Positions 29,768 through 37,472 of a stretch of DNA of 38,197 nucleotides are shown piece after piece (position 1 is the first letter of the stretch; every line of letters starts with the position of its first letter). The notes beneath the pieces are model-generated. The model was not told the DNA's origin and did not search any database. It worked only from the letters and a program-made list of their open reading frames with translations. The position numbers and the translations under genes were made by a program. This DNA is from Methanothrix harundinacea (GTDB taxonomy: Archaea; Halobacteriota; Methanosarcinia; Methanotrichales; Methanotrichaceae). The stretch covers positions 1 to 38,197 of the forward strand of contig LGFT01000035.1 in assembly GCA_001509375.1 (NCBI GenBank). The letters are read 5' to 3'.

Positions 29768-30088
29768 TTTTATCACCTCCTGAGACTATAATGACTATTC
29801 ATTATAAATCCAGAGTTTATGAAGCTTTTGATCTTTTCATAGGTTCAGCACAGCAGTTGAAAGCAAAAACCAAAGTGAGAGCGCCGAGATCGAAGTCTGA
29901 AATCCGTTATATCTGCTCGCAAAATTTATTAATTGTAAACTTCAATAATGGTTCATGCTCAGGCCGTTTTGGGAAGAGGCGCTGGAGAGATCAAAAATTC
30001 ATGGCAGCCCTCGTGGGGACTTTCCTATGGAGAGGACGAAGGAAGGATCGAGGCCGCAGACCGTTTGCGGCGTCCCCTTCTGCCAACC
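29768..30088. other. intergenic region
   Basis: Contains the promoter of the 27-residue ORF at its left end and no other supportable gene. An in-frame extension upstream of the GNAT ATG (from 29948) has no family similarity. Confidence 0.4.
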
Positions 30089-30630
30089 ATGATCACGACT
30101 CTATCTCTTCGGCTTCCCCTTCCCGAGGACGAGCCCTTCCTCTTTCGCCTCTACACCAGCACCAGTGAGGTGGAGATCGCGTCCATCGGCTGGGGCGAGG
30201 CTGATAAAGAAGCATTTCTGTGGCTCCAGTTCAAAGCGCATCAACATCACTAGCCACCATGACCCCCGAGGCGGACCAGAGGGTAATTCTCCTGGACGGA
30301 AGGCCTGTAGGAAATCTGATCGTCATCCGGGGGCACAAGGAAATCAGGCTGGCGGAGATCGCCCTCCTCTCAGAAGATCGGGACAAGGGCATTGGGAGCT
30401 GCCTGATTCGGGATCTGGCGGAGGAAGCAGTGGAGGCGGGTCTGCCCCTCAGGCTTCACGTGGCGAAGTTCAACCGGGCGATTCGGCTCTATCGGCGTCT
30501 GAGTTTTGCCCTGATAGGCGATACAGGCACCCACTTTTTCATGGAACGGCCCCCCATTAGTTTTGTAATACCTCTTCGGTCACGTCGCCCCCAAATTTGT
30601 CGAGCTATGGGAAGAGACTTATCTCGATAG
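30089..30630 (+). pseudogene. GNAT acetyltransferase with a one-base deletion
   Basis: The ATG at 30089 opens MITTLSLRLPLPEDEPFLFR, then LYTSTSEVEIASIGWGEADK and EAFLWLQFKAHQHH before a TAG at about 30251. In the next frame the protein resumes as TMTPEADQRVILLDGRPVGN, IRLAEIALLSEDRDKGIGSC (the acetyl-CoA loop, RxxGIG) and VAKFNRAIRLYRRLSF. Adding one base near 30250 joins the parts into a normal 180-residue GNAT of the type seen beside tail-collar genes in bacteria. It is either a pseudogene or a sequencing error. Substrate unknown. Confidence 0.75.
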
Positions 30631-30993
30631 AGGGCAGATCTGAGGGACACAAACTCCTACCATAGCCCCTTCGAAGGAGGGCGAGGAGAAGTTCAGAGGC
30701 ACATGGCCGAAGGTAGAACGGGTGCCGTAAGATGAACTCTGGCGAGGAGATCAGCTTTGGTTCCCATCGATACCAGCTCATTGAGTTATGAGTTTCCCTG
30801 AGCGACAAAGTGGCGACAGAAAAGTTTAATGTGACCGATCAAAAAAGAAGTCCTACGCGTGAATAAGCGCAAAATCAGAGTCGAAACGACGGAATCTCAC
30901 ATGAATAATTGTACTGAAAGTAGCGATACGGGCAATATTTTTGGATTATTAGGGAAACCTGATCGATGTTATGAAGATTGGTGGAGGGACGAT
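30631..30993. other. intergenic region before the acyl-CoA synthetase gene
   Basis: AT-rich sequence around 30815-30835 (AAAAGTTTAATG) may be the promoter. The frame of the downstream gene is open back to GTG 30859, but the 45 codons before 30994 have AT-rich, non-family character. Confidence 0.4.
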
Positions 30994-33063
30994 ATGGCAG
31001 AATTATTCAGGGAAGTTGTGGGGCGGGCAAAAGAGGAGAATAGAACGTATCTGATGGAGCACGAGTGCAAGGCTCTCCTCGAAAGCCTGGGGATCTCGAC
31101 GACGGGCGCCGAGGTCGCCCGGTCTGAGGATGAGGCGGTCCGGTTGGCGGAATCGATAGGCTACCCCGTGGTACTGAAGGTGGTCTCCCCAGAGGTAGTC
31201 CACAAGTCCGACGCCGGCGGCGTGAGGCTCGGCCTGATGGGTCCCGACGAGGTTAGGCGGGCCCGCCTGGAGATGGTGGAAGCGTTCCGGGACAAAGAGG
31301 TCGTCGGGATCGCAGTCCAGGAGATGGCCCCGCCGGGGACCGAGGCGATCGTCGGGGTGGCTCGCGACCCCACCTTCGGTCCGATCCTGATGTTCGGCCT
31401 CGGCGGCATCTTCGTCGAGATCCTCCAGGATGTATCCCTGAAGTCGATACCCATCACCGAGACCGATGCCGACGAGATGATCGCGGGGATAAAGGGCCAC
31501 GCCCTTCTTGGGGGGTACCGCGGCCGGTCGGCGGACATCCCTGCTCTGAGGGATCTGTTGATGAAGATCTCCGACCTGGTGATGAAATATCCCGAGATCG
31601 CCGAGATGGACTTAAACCCCGTCTTCCTATACCCCGACGGCTACCGGGTGGTGGATGCGAGGATCATAATCGGCGACGCCCCCGAGGTCACCGAAGGGGC
31701 CTTGCCCAAGATCCAGGACCTCCACGACCTCTTCTACCCGAAGAGCATCGCCGTCATCGGAGCTTCGGGGACAAAAGGTAAGCTCGGATGGAACGTCTTC
31801 TGCAACCTGATCAATCACGACTTCGAGGGAGATCTCTACCCCATCAACCCCAAGGCCGAGTCGATTTTGGGGATCAAGGCCTACCCGAGGATCAGCGCCG
31901 TCAAAAAGCCCATCGACGTCGCCGTCATCCTCGTCCAGGCGAGCATGACGCCGGAGGTGGTGAAGGAGTGCTGCGACTGTGGCGTCAAATACGTCATCGT
32001 CGAGTCTGCGGGCTTCGCCGAGATGGGCGATGCGGGAAGGAGGATAGAGGAGGAGATGAAGGCGATCACCGACTCCTACGGCGTGCGGCTCCTGGGGCCC
32101 AACTGCTCGGGGATAATCAATACCCACTGCAGTATGGTCCAGTCCATAGGGATCGTCGACGCCCTATCCCGGGGGAACATCGGCCTCATATCCCAGGCCG
32201 GGGTCTGTGCCGCCGGGATGCTCTGGGGTCTCCGTCACATCATGGACTTCGGGATCGTGGCGACGATCGGAAACAAGCTCGACATCAACGAGACGGACAT
32301 GCTGGAGGCGGTGAGCCAGGACGAGAATGTGAACGTCATCTGCATGTACCTCGAATCTGTGAAGGGCGGGAGAAGGTTCATCGACGTGGCTAAGAGGATC
32401 ACGACGGAGAAGCCGATAATCGCCCTCAAGTCCGGCAGGACTGAGGCTGGGAAGAGGGCGGTCGCCTCCCACACCGCCTCCATAGCCGGAAACGATCTAG
32501 TCTACAGCGCCGTCTTCCAGCAGGCCAGGGTGATCAGGGCGAGGGACTACGAGCACATGTTCAACCTCGCCAGGGCGGTGTCCAAGCAGCCCTTCCCCAA
32601 AAAGGAGGGCGTCTTCATCATCACATACGCCGGCTCCCTCGGGGTCATATCCGCCGACGCCGTCATCGACGAGGGAATGAAGCTCTCAGATCTGGAGCCT
32701 CACCTCAAGGAGAGGCTCCTCGACCTGCTCCCGGAGTACGTCGGAGGGACAAACCCCGTCGACTACACCTTCAGCATGGACGCCGAGACGGTGAAGAGGA
32801 CGATCGAGATCGGGGTGGAGAGCGAGGACGTGGGAAGCTTCATCGTCATCCTCCAGGCTGAGATCCTGGGAAGCTACGTCGAGCCTTTGGGCAAAATCGA
32901 CTATCGGGGAAAGCCCATTATGGTCTGCGTTGCAGGAAAGGAGTTCGCCATGGACGACGTCATCAAGATGGAGAACGTCGGAATCCCCGTCTACCAGACC
33001 CCAGAGCAGTGCGCCGACGCGATATCGGTGATGTACAAGCACTGGAAGCACTCTGGACAATAG
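30994..33063 (+). CDS. ADP-forming acetyl/acyl-CoA synthetase, fused beta-alpha
   Basis: This enzyme makes ATP from acyl-CoA, ADP and phosphate, or runs in reverse to activate acids. ATG 30994 follows GGAGGG at good spacing and gives 689 residues. The N-terminal third (about 1-230) is the ATP-grasp beta domain: EHECKALLESLGISTTGAEV, GYPVVLKVVSPEVVHKSDAG, GPILMFGLGGIFVEILQDVS, EMDLNPVF. The rest is the alpha part: a CoA-binding Rossmann domain (PKSIAVIGASGTKGKLGWNV), LLGPNCSGIIN, ISQAGVCAAGM, and the phospho-His region KSGRTEAGKRAVASHTAS. All parts are present. The beta-alpha order is the reverse of the alpha-beta fusions I know from other archaea. Confidence 0.9.
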   Translation: MAELFREVVGRAKEENRTYLMEHECKALLESLGISTTGAEVARSEDEAVRLAESIGYPVVLKVVSPEVVHKSDAGGVRLGLMGPDEVRRARLEMVEAFRDKEVVGIAVQEMAPPGTEAIVGVARDPTFGPILMFGLGGIFVEILQDVSLKSIPITETDADEMIAGIKGHALLGGYRGRSADIPALRDLLMKISDLVMKYPEIAEMDLNPVFLYPDGYRVVDARIIIGDAPEVTEGALPKIQDLHDLFYPKSIAVIGASGTKGKLGWNVFCNLINHDFEGDLYPINPKAESILGIKAYPRISAVKKPIDVAVILVQASMTPEVVKECCDCGVKYVIVESAGFAEMGDAGRRIEEEMKAITDSYGVRLLGPNCSGIINTHCSMVQSIGIVDALSRGNIGLISQAGVCAAGMLWGLRHIMDFGIVATIGNKLDINETDMLEAVSQDENVNVICMYLESVKGGRRFIDVAKRITTEKPIIALKSGRTEAGKRAVASHTASIAGNDLVYSAVFQQARVIRARDYEHMFNLARAVSKQPFPKKEGVFIITYAGSLGVISADAVIDEGMKLSDLEPHLKERLLDLLPEYVGGTNPVDYTFSMDAETVKRTIEIGVESEDVGSFIVILQAEILGSYVEPLGKIDYRGKPIMVCVAGKEFAMDDVIKMENVGIPVYQTPEQCADAISVMYKHWKHSGQ

Positions 33064-33075
33064 TCAGAACCGCGG

Positions 33076-33130
33076 GACCCCCAGGAGATTCTCGCGGGGT
33101 CGCCCCCCATCCCGGAGCTCATCCCCGGGA
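33076..33130. terminator. two GC-rich hairpins between convergent genes
   Basis: GACCCC (33076-33081) pairs with GGGGTC (33096-33101), and TCCCGG (33110-33115) pairs with CCGGGA (33125-33130). They lie between the convergent stops at 33063 and 33155. Probably bidirectional termination; no T-run follows. Confidence 0.4.
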
Positions 33131-33154
33131 ATGGGTTGACTACCGACGACCCCG

Positions 33155-33637
33155 TCAGTACATCTTCATGACGTCCTGGGGCTCGGTCCAGTTTCCGCCC
33201 TCAAAGATCCTCATGGAGGATCTCTCCCTTGCGTACTCCATCGTCCTCGTCCAGTTCGCCTTGGAAGGAAGTGTCGCGGGGTCGATCATTCTGCTGAGCC
33301 GAGGGCTTACGATCGGGGGCTGGTTTCCCATTGCAAGGAGTTGTTTTTCCCTCTCCTCGGCGATTTTTCGGGAGACCTTTCCCAGGACCGACGGCGCCTT
33401 CGACGATCCTCCAAGGGATGCCGGCTCTTTGAAGATCTCCGATCCGAAGTAGGGGTAGTACTGGCTGTGGTCTACCCTCGAGGCCGTGCCCCCAGAGAAG
33501 AATATGGGGTCAGAGAAGTAGGACCGCCACTCCGAGTAGTTGGGATTAGTGCCGGGGTTCAGGTAGTCTGCGCCCGCCAGGCCCGCCGTCAAGATCAGGC
33601 CCGATACCACCAAAATCAAATTGCTCTTTGAAATCAT
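33155..33637 (-). CDS. secreted orphan protein
   Basis: The 160-residue product begins MISKSNLILVVSGLILTAGL followed by AGADY, a clear signal peptide. The mature part has Tyr/Pro/Ser-rich sequence (NPNYSEWRSYFSDPIFFSGG, SQYYPYFGSEIFKEPASLGG) then a basic helical segment (GKVSRKIAEEREKQLLAMG) and ends with SMRIFEGGNWTEPQDVMKMY. I recognise no domain and see no anchor. An AT-rich AATAATTTAAACC lies at 33676-33688, with a hairpin between it and the ATG. Envelope location is inferred. Confidence 0.7.
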   Translation of the reverse strand: MISKSNLILVVSGLILTAGLAGADYLNPGTNPNYSEWRSYFSDPIFFSGGTASRVDHSQYYPYFGSEIFKEPASLGGSSKAPSVLGKVSRKIAEEREKQLLAMGNQPPIVSPRLSRMIDPATLPSKANWTRTMEYARERSSMRIFEGGNWTEPQDVMKMY

Positions 33638-33648
33638 GTCCGAGTCAC

Positions 33649-33665
33649 ACTCCCCTGGGGGGAGT
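33649..33665. promoter_or_regulatory. hairpin in the promoter/leader of the secreted orphan
   Basis: ACTCCCC (33649-33655) and GGGGAGT (33659-33665) form a perfect 7-base stem with a 3-base loop, 12-28 bases before the ATG. The GGGGAG arm could serve as or mask the ribosome site, or the palindrome could bind a regulator. Confidence 0.45.
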
Positions 33666-33724
33666 ATGCTGGGCTTGGTTTAAATTATTTGCCCAATAGA
33701 TGACAGGATGATCTCCCGCAGAGG

Positions 33725-34192
33725 TCAGCTTCGGTAGACCTTCATCACGCATCCCTCATCAGTCTCCTCGACCTCGAGCTTCATCCCGAGATCTGCAAAG
33801 ACCTTCCGCCAGTGGCTCTCGACGCAGGTCTTACAGTGCTGTTTTGCAACGAGCCCGGCTCCCAGGCGGGCGAAGGCGTTGATGCCCTCCTTGATGGCGC
33901 ATTTATCCCTTCTGATCTCAACCCAGCCGTCCCCCTCCACCACCGAAACGACGCTTCCAAAGAGGTTCTTGTCGTTGGTGGCCACGGCAATGGCCAGGTC
34001 CTTCGGCTCGGAGAGCTCCAGCCTCTTGAAGGTGTCGGCGACCTGGTGGGCGCCCATATCCTGAAACTCGCGAAGCCCTTTCTTTCCGAGCCTCTTCGCG
34101 ACGTAGCCGCTGCTTCCGTAGAAGCTTCCAAGCCACATCGCCACCACTCGCTGCTGGATCTGCTCCGTCGGGATATCGGGAACGTCGGTCAT
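33725..34192 (-). CDS. conserved cysteine-containing methanogen protein
   Basis: ATG 34192 lies 26 bases from a TATA box (34215-34221), which supports a leaderless start; the longer frame back to 34402 is not family-like. The 155-residue protein has MTDVPDIPTEQIQQRVVAMW, then FYGSSGYVAKRLGKKGLREF, CAIKEGINAFARLGAGLVAK, HCKTCVESHWRKVFADLGMK and the end DEGCVMKVYRS. The HC-x-x-C-x-x-x-H cluster and closing Cys suggest metal or cofactor binding, loosely like the V4R/ATC-hydrolase-type protein at 3776-4288. I cannot assign a function. Confidence 0.65.
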   Translation of the reverse strand: MTDVPDIPTEQIQQRVVAMWLGSFYGSSGYVAKRLGKKGLREFQDMGAHQVADTFKRLELSEPKDLAIAVATNDKNLFGSVVSVVEGDGWVEIRRDKCAIKEGINAFARLGAGLVAKQHCKTCVESHWRKVFADLGMKLEVEETDEGCVMKVYRS

Positions 34193-34214
34193 GAATCTGA
34201 CTCGTCCTGGGGGC

Positions 34215-34221
34215 GATATAA
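34215..34221 (-). promoter_or_regulatory. TATA box, leaderless start
   Basis: The minus strand reads GGTTATATC, centred 26 bases before ATG 34192. At this distance the start codon should coincide with the transcript 5' end. Confidence 0.55.
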
Positions 34222-34270
34222 CCTTTCCGAGAGGTTTCCTCAGACAACTCCGATCTTCGAGGCCCGGTAA

Positions 34271-34560
34271 GATTATCCGGGAAGCTTCGAAGTCCTGGAG
34301 CAGATCGACGAGTACAGGTCGGCCATAAGTTCGGAGAAGACGGCGTCGGATGAGGGGCTCGTCGGGGTGGACGAGAGGATCAGCGAGAGCCAGAGGAACC
34401 ATGAGTCGGTCGCTGGCGCCTATAAATCCGAGGAGCTTATTGAGGCCTACACCGACTACATCACCATGATATCGCCGTCTTTCCCGTGCACGTGAACCAG
34501 AGCATCACAGGCGACGTATCCATCGACGCTTCTACAGAGAGGAAGAAGGGAATCTGCTCC
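34271..34560 (+). pseudogene. surface-protein gene remnant
   Basis: From 34271 (just after an in-frame TAA) the frame reads DYPGSFEVLEQIDEYRSAIS, then SEKTASDEGLVGVDERISES and AYKSEELIEAYTDYI. It then jumps frame near 34465 to DIAVFPVHVNQSITGDVSID. There is no start or signal peptide. The hydrophilic charged helix followed by an N-x-S sequon and beta sequence recalls C-termini of large methanogen surface proteins. This is inferred from composition; the family is not certain. Confidence 0.4.
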
Positions 34561-34589
34561 AAGAACCCCTGCCGAAGAAAAGTAAAGGA

Positions 34590-34608
34590 CTGGCGCCTCT
34601 TGCGCCAG
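34590..34608. terminator. hairpin downstream of mtd
   Basis: CTGGCGC (34590-34596) and GCGCCAG (34602-34608) form a perfect 7-base stem with loop CTCTT, about 28 bases past the mtd stop (minus strand). A CTTTTA stretch follows on the plus strand. It probably ends transcription from one or both sides. Confidence 0.55.
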
Positions 34609-34635
34609 AACCTCTTTTACATGGCCAAGATCGAT

Positions 34636-35460
34636 TCAGATCGGATCGGGCTTATCGAGAAGCCCTCTCTTCTCCAGAATTGCGCCGGATCTCGCGTGGG
34701 GACGCCTTGAGACCGAGTCACCTGCCTTCTCCATCTCCCTCGCCTCGTCGGCCAGCTTTGCTGCAGCCCGCATCACCTCGTGTCCCGCGGCGGCGGTGAG
34801 GGCGATCCTGTCCAGCTCCTTAAGCCTGAAGCAGGCGGCGGCGGCGATTCCCGCCACCGTCTGGGCCATGTGGAGCGCGCCGATGGCCTTCGCCCGAGCG
34901 TAGGGGTTTTTGAACTCCATCCGTTCTGTGCACTTCTCAGGGCTCGCGAGGATGTGGGGAAGCTCGGCGGAGCCTGCGAGGATGCTCGCCATCGTCCTGT
35001 CCAGCTCCTCCTGAACAAGCCTCACAGACCCACAGATACTCAATACCTTGAGGGAGTCGGAGTTGAAGAGCGCCATCTCCGCGGGATCGAGGAACTCCCG
35101 TTTCGCCCCGATGAGGGGGTCGAAGGGAAGGATGATGTAGCCGAAACCCTCGGCCTCCAGAGCTTCGCGAGCATCCTTCTTGGAGGGGCCGTCGGATATG
35201 ACGACGGTCGGAAAATCCTTGTAGATCTCTCTTGCCGCTGTAGGCCCAGGGGTTGCGGCGTTCGGCCCGACCATCACCACAAGCTGGGGTCCCCAGCTCT
35301 TCAGCTCTGCCGACATTTCGGCCTCATTCTTCGTCATCTTGGCTCCGAAGGAGAGGGATCTGACCTCGATGTCCGTCCTCTCGGCTATCTCGTCGAGCGC
35401 GAGGTCTGCGACCAGCGATGATGCGACGTTGCCGAGCTTGATAAATCCGATCTTGAACAT
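34636..35460 (-). CDS. mtd: F420-dependent methylene-H4MPT dehydrogenase
   Basis: Mtd reversibly oxidises methylene- to methenyl-tetrahydromethanopterin (or H4SPT) with coenzyme F420, a core step of methanogenesis and its reversal. The 274-residue protein opens MFKIGFIKLGNVASSLVADL, then VVMVGPNAATPGPTAAREI, ISDGPSKKDAREALE, KREFLDPAEMALFNSD, FKNPYARAKAIGALHMAQTV and AAGHEVMRAAAKLADEA, the family pattern over its full length (about 276). It is cytosolic. The gene stands alone, with a hairpin behind it. It is the clearest indicator that the host is a methanogen or close relative. Confidence 0.95.
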   Translation of the reverse strand: MFKIGFIKLGNVASSLVADLALDEIAERTDIEVRSLSFGAKMTKNEAEMSAELKSWGPQLVVMVGPNAATPGPTAAREIYKDFPTVVISDGPSKKDAREALEAEGFGYIILPFDPLIGAKREFLDPAEMALFNSDSLKVLSICGSVRLVQEELDRTMASILAGSAELPHILASPEKCTERMEFKNPYARAKAIGALHMAQTVAGIAAAACFRLKELDRIALTAAAGHEVMRAAAKLADEAREMEKAGDSVSRRPHARSGAILEKRGLLDKPDPI

Positions 35461-35632
35461 GGCATTAACCCCGCCCCAGGGATGCCGTCAGATCATAAAA
35501 GAGTTCCGATCTCTTGATGGACATCGATCTTGACCCCCATCCCTCCGGTCTCAGTCCGACTCATCTCAATTCGAATCTCAGGCGTCAAAGCGGTCTATTT
35601 CGGCGATAACTTCTTTATATCCCGCTATCGTT

Positions 35633-37393
35633 TTGGAAATAGATACCTTGAGAGCTTGGATGATTCGTCACTTGGGCGAGAACAGGTGGCTGGTCCTGGA
35701 TACCCTCGCCATAGTCACGGGCCTTGCCGGGGGGCTTGGGGCCGTGATCTTCAGGAGGCTGGTCGAGTCGGTCCACCACCTCTTCTTCGGGCCGGTTCTC
35801 GCCGCCCTTCCCGGAGGCGACGAGAGGATGGTGCTACTGCCGGTTCTGGGGGGAGCTGTCGTCGGTTTAACCATCCTCAGGTTTGCGCCCGAGGCGAGAG
35901 GGGAGGGGATCCCGGGCCTCATGGAGTCGCTCCACAAGAGGGGCGGCAGAATTCGGGCCCGGTCTGGGCCTTCCCTCCTCCTCGCATCCATCGTCACCAT
36001 CGGGAGCGGCGGCAGCGCTGGGAGGGACTCCCCCATCGCCCAGATCGGGGCTTACTTCGGATCCATCCTGGGCCAGAGGCTGAGGTTGACGGTGGCCGAC
36101 GTCCAGATCCTCGCCATCTGCGGCTTTGTGGCGGGACTTGCAGGGACCTTCAACGCGCCCCTTGGAAGCGCCATCTTCGGCATGGAGGTGGTCATGAGGC
36201 GCTTTAGGATGGTGGATGCGGTTCCCCTCCTCCTCTCGGCGGTGATCGGAGCGGCAACGGCCTCCGCCTTCCTCGGCACTAACCCCGCCTTCACTCCGCC
36301 CGAGATCGATCTTGTCCTGGCGGAGCTTTGGCTCTGCTTCATCTTGGGGCTCGTCTTAGGCGCCGTCAGTCTCCTCTGGGTCGCCCTCGCCAGCGGCGCA
36401 GAAAGGCTCTTTGAAAAGCTTCCCCTGAGGGATGGGTTGAAGCCAGCCTTGGGCGGTTTTGTCGCAGGGGCCGCGGGACTTTACTTTTTGGACTATGGGA
36501 TCATGGGGGTGGGTTACGACGGGGTGGACCGGGTGTTGAGCCTCGTCTCCGGTCCAAGTGGGTCTGATGAGATACCGATTCTCCTCTTCCTTCTTGCCCT
36601 GGCGGCGGCCAAAGCCCTGGCCACCGCCTCTACCCTAGGATCCGGCGGGAGCGGGGGGAGCATCGGACCCACCCTCTACATCGGCGCTGTGGTCGGAGCT
36701 GGCCTGGGCCTCATCTTCGCAGACGTCTTGCCCGCTGCTGAAGGACACGCTCCGACCTACGCCCTTCTGGGGGCAGGAGCCCTTTTCGCGGGATCTGCAG
36801 GCGCCCCCCTCACCTGTGTGGTGCTGATATCAGAGATGACCGCCGACTACGCCCTCCTTCCGTCTCTAATGATCGCCTGCGCCACCAGCTACGGCATAGC
36901 CCAGATGGGCCTCAAGGGGTCGACCATCTACACGTTGAACCTGCTGAGAAGGGGCGTCACCCTGGAGACGGAAGAGGCGGTTTTGGCGAGGGTCCCAGTC
37001 AAAGATGCCATGGCCCAGGAGGTGGTGACGGTCGACCCGGACGCGACCATCAGAGATGTGAGAGAGAGGATAGTCGAGCATAACATCAGGGGTTTTCCCG
37101 TCGTCAAAGACGGCGATCTCTTGGGGATCGTCACCTTCGACGACCTCCGGAAGGTACCCGAGGAGAGGCAGGATGAGATCCGAGTAGAGGACGTGGCAGT
37201 GAAGGATGTGATCGTCGCCTACCCCGAGGAGAACATGAAGCAGGTGATGGACCGGCTATACCAGAACAACGTCGGACGGCTTCCCGTGGTGGAGCGGGAG
37301 AATCCGAAGAAGCTTCTGGGGATCGTCACCAGGACCGACGCCATCGGCGCCTACGAGAGGGCGGCCGAAAATCAAGAAGAGCGCGCCAAATAA
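35633..37393 (+). CDS. ClC-type chloride channel/transporter with CBS domains
   Basis: ClC proteins move chloride as channels or H+/Cl- antiporters. The frame is open from TTG 35633; TTG 35648 or ATG 35660 are equally possible, given a TATA-like CTTTATATC at 35612-35620. The membrane part (to about residue 430) has the anion-path motifs in variant form: GSGGSAGRDSPIAQIGAYFG (family GSGIP and G[R/K]EGP positions) and GSGGSGGSIGPTLYIGA, with GLAGTFNAPLGSAIFGMEV. Two CBS domains follow, about 445-500 (VKDAMAQEVVTVDPDATIRD) and 510-575 (VKDVIVAYPEENMKQVMDRL), likely binding adenine nucleotides for regulation. The gene is complete. Confidence 0.92.
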   Translation: MEIDTLRAWMIRHLGENRWLVLDTLAIVTGLAGGLGAVIFRRLVESVHHLFFGPVLAALPGGDERMVLLPVLGGAVVGLTILRFAPEARGEGIPGLMESLHKRGGRIRARSGPSLLLASIVTIGSGGSAGRDSPIAQIGAYFGSILGQRLRLTVADVQILAICGFVAGLAGTFNAPLGSAIFGMEVVMRRFRMVDAVPLLLSAVIGAATASAFLGTNPAFTPPEIDLVLAELWLCFILGLVLGAVSLLWVALASGAERLFEKLPLRDGLKPALGGFVAGAAGLYFLDYGIMGVGYDGVDRVLSLVSGPSGSDEIPILLFLLALAAAKALATASTLGSGGSGGSIGPTLYIGAVVGAGLGLIFADVLPAAEGHAPTYALLGAGALFAGSAGAPLTCVVLISEMTADYALLPSLMIACATSYGIAQMGLKGSTIYTLNLLRRGVTLETEEAVLARVPVKDAMAQEVVTVDPDATIRDVRERIVEHNIRGFPVVKDGDLLGIVTFDDLRKVPEERQDEIRVEDVAVKDVIVAYPEENMKQVMDRLYQNNVGRLPVVERENPKKLLGIVTRTDAIGAYERAAENQEERAK

Positions 37394-37444
37394 AGAAGAG
37401 GACGGCTTGCTTTGCGGAACTCTCTCAGAATAGAGGGGAGGGGT

Positions 37445-37472
37445 TTCAGACTTCAGACTTCAGACTTCAGAC
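37445..37472. repeat. four tandem copies of a 7-base unit
   Basis: TTCAGAC occurs four times head to tail. On the minus strand it covers the end of the DUF169 reading frame, and the stop TGA (37460-37462) lies inside it. Change in copy number would alter the C-terminus. Confidence 0.9.

Noticed and set aside
29500-30168. 222-codon plus-strand frame
   Set aside because: No family match; it crosses the inverted repeat and the 27-residue micro-gene and uses a different frame from the GNAT remnant.
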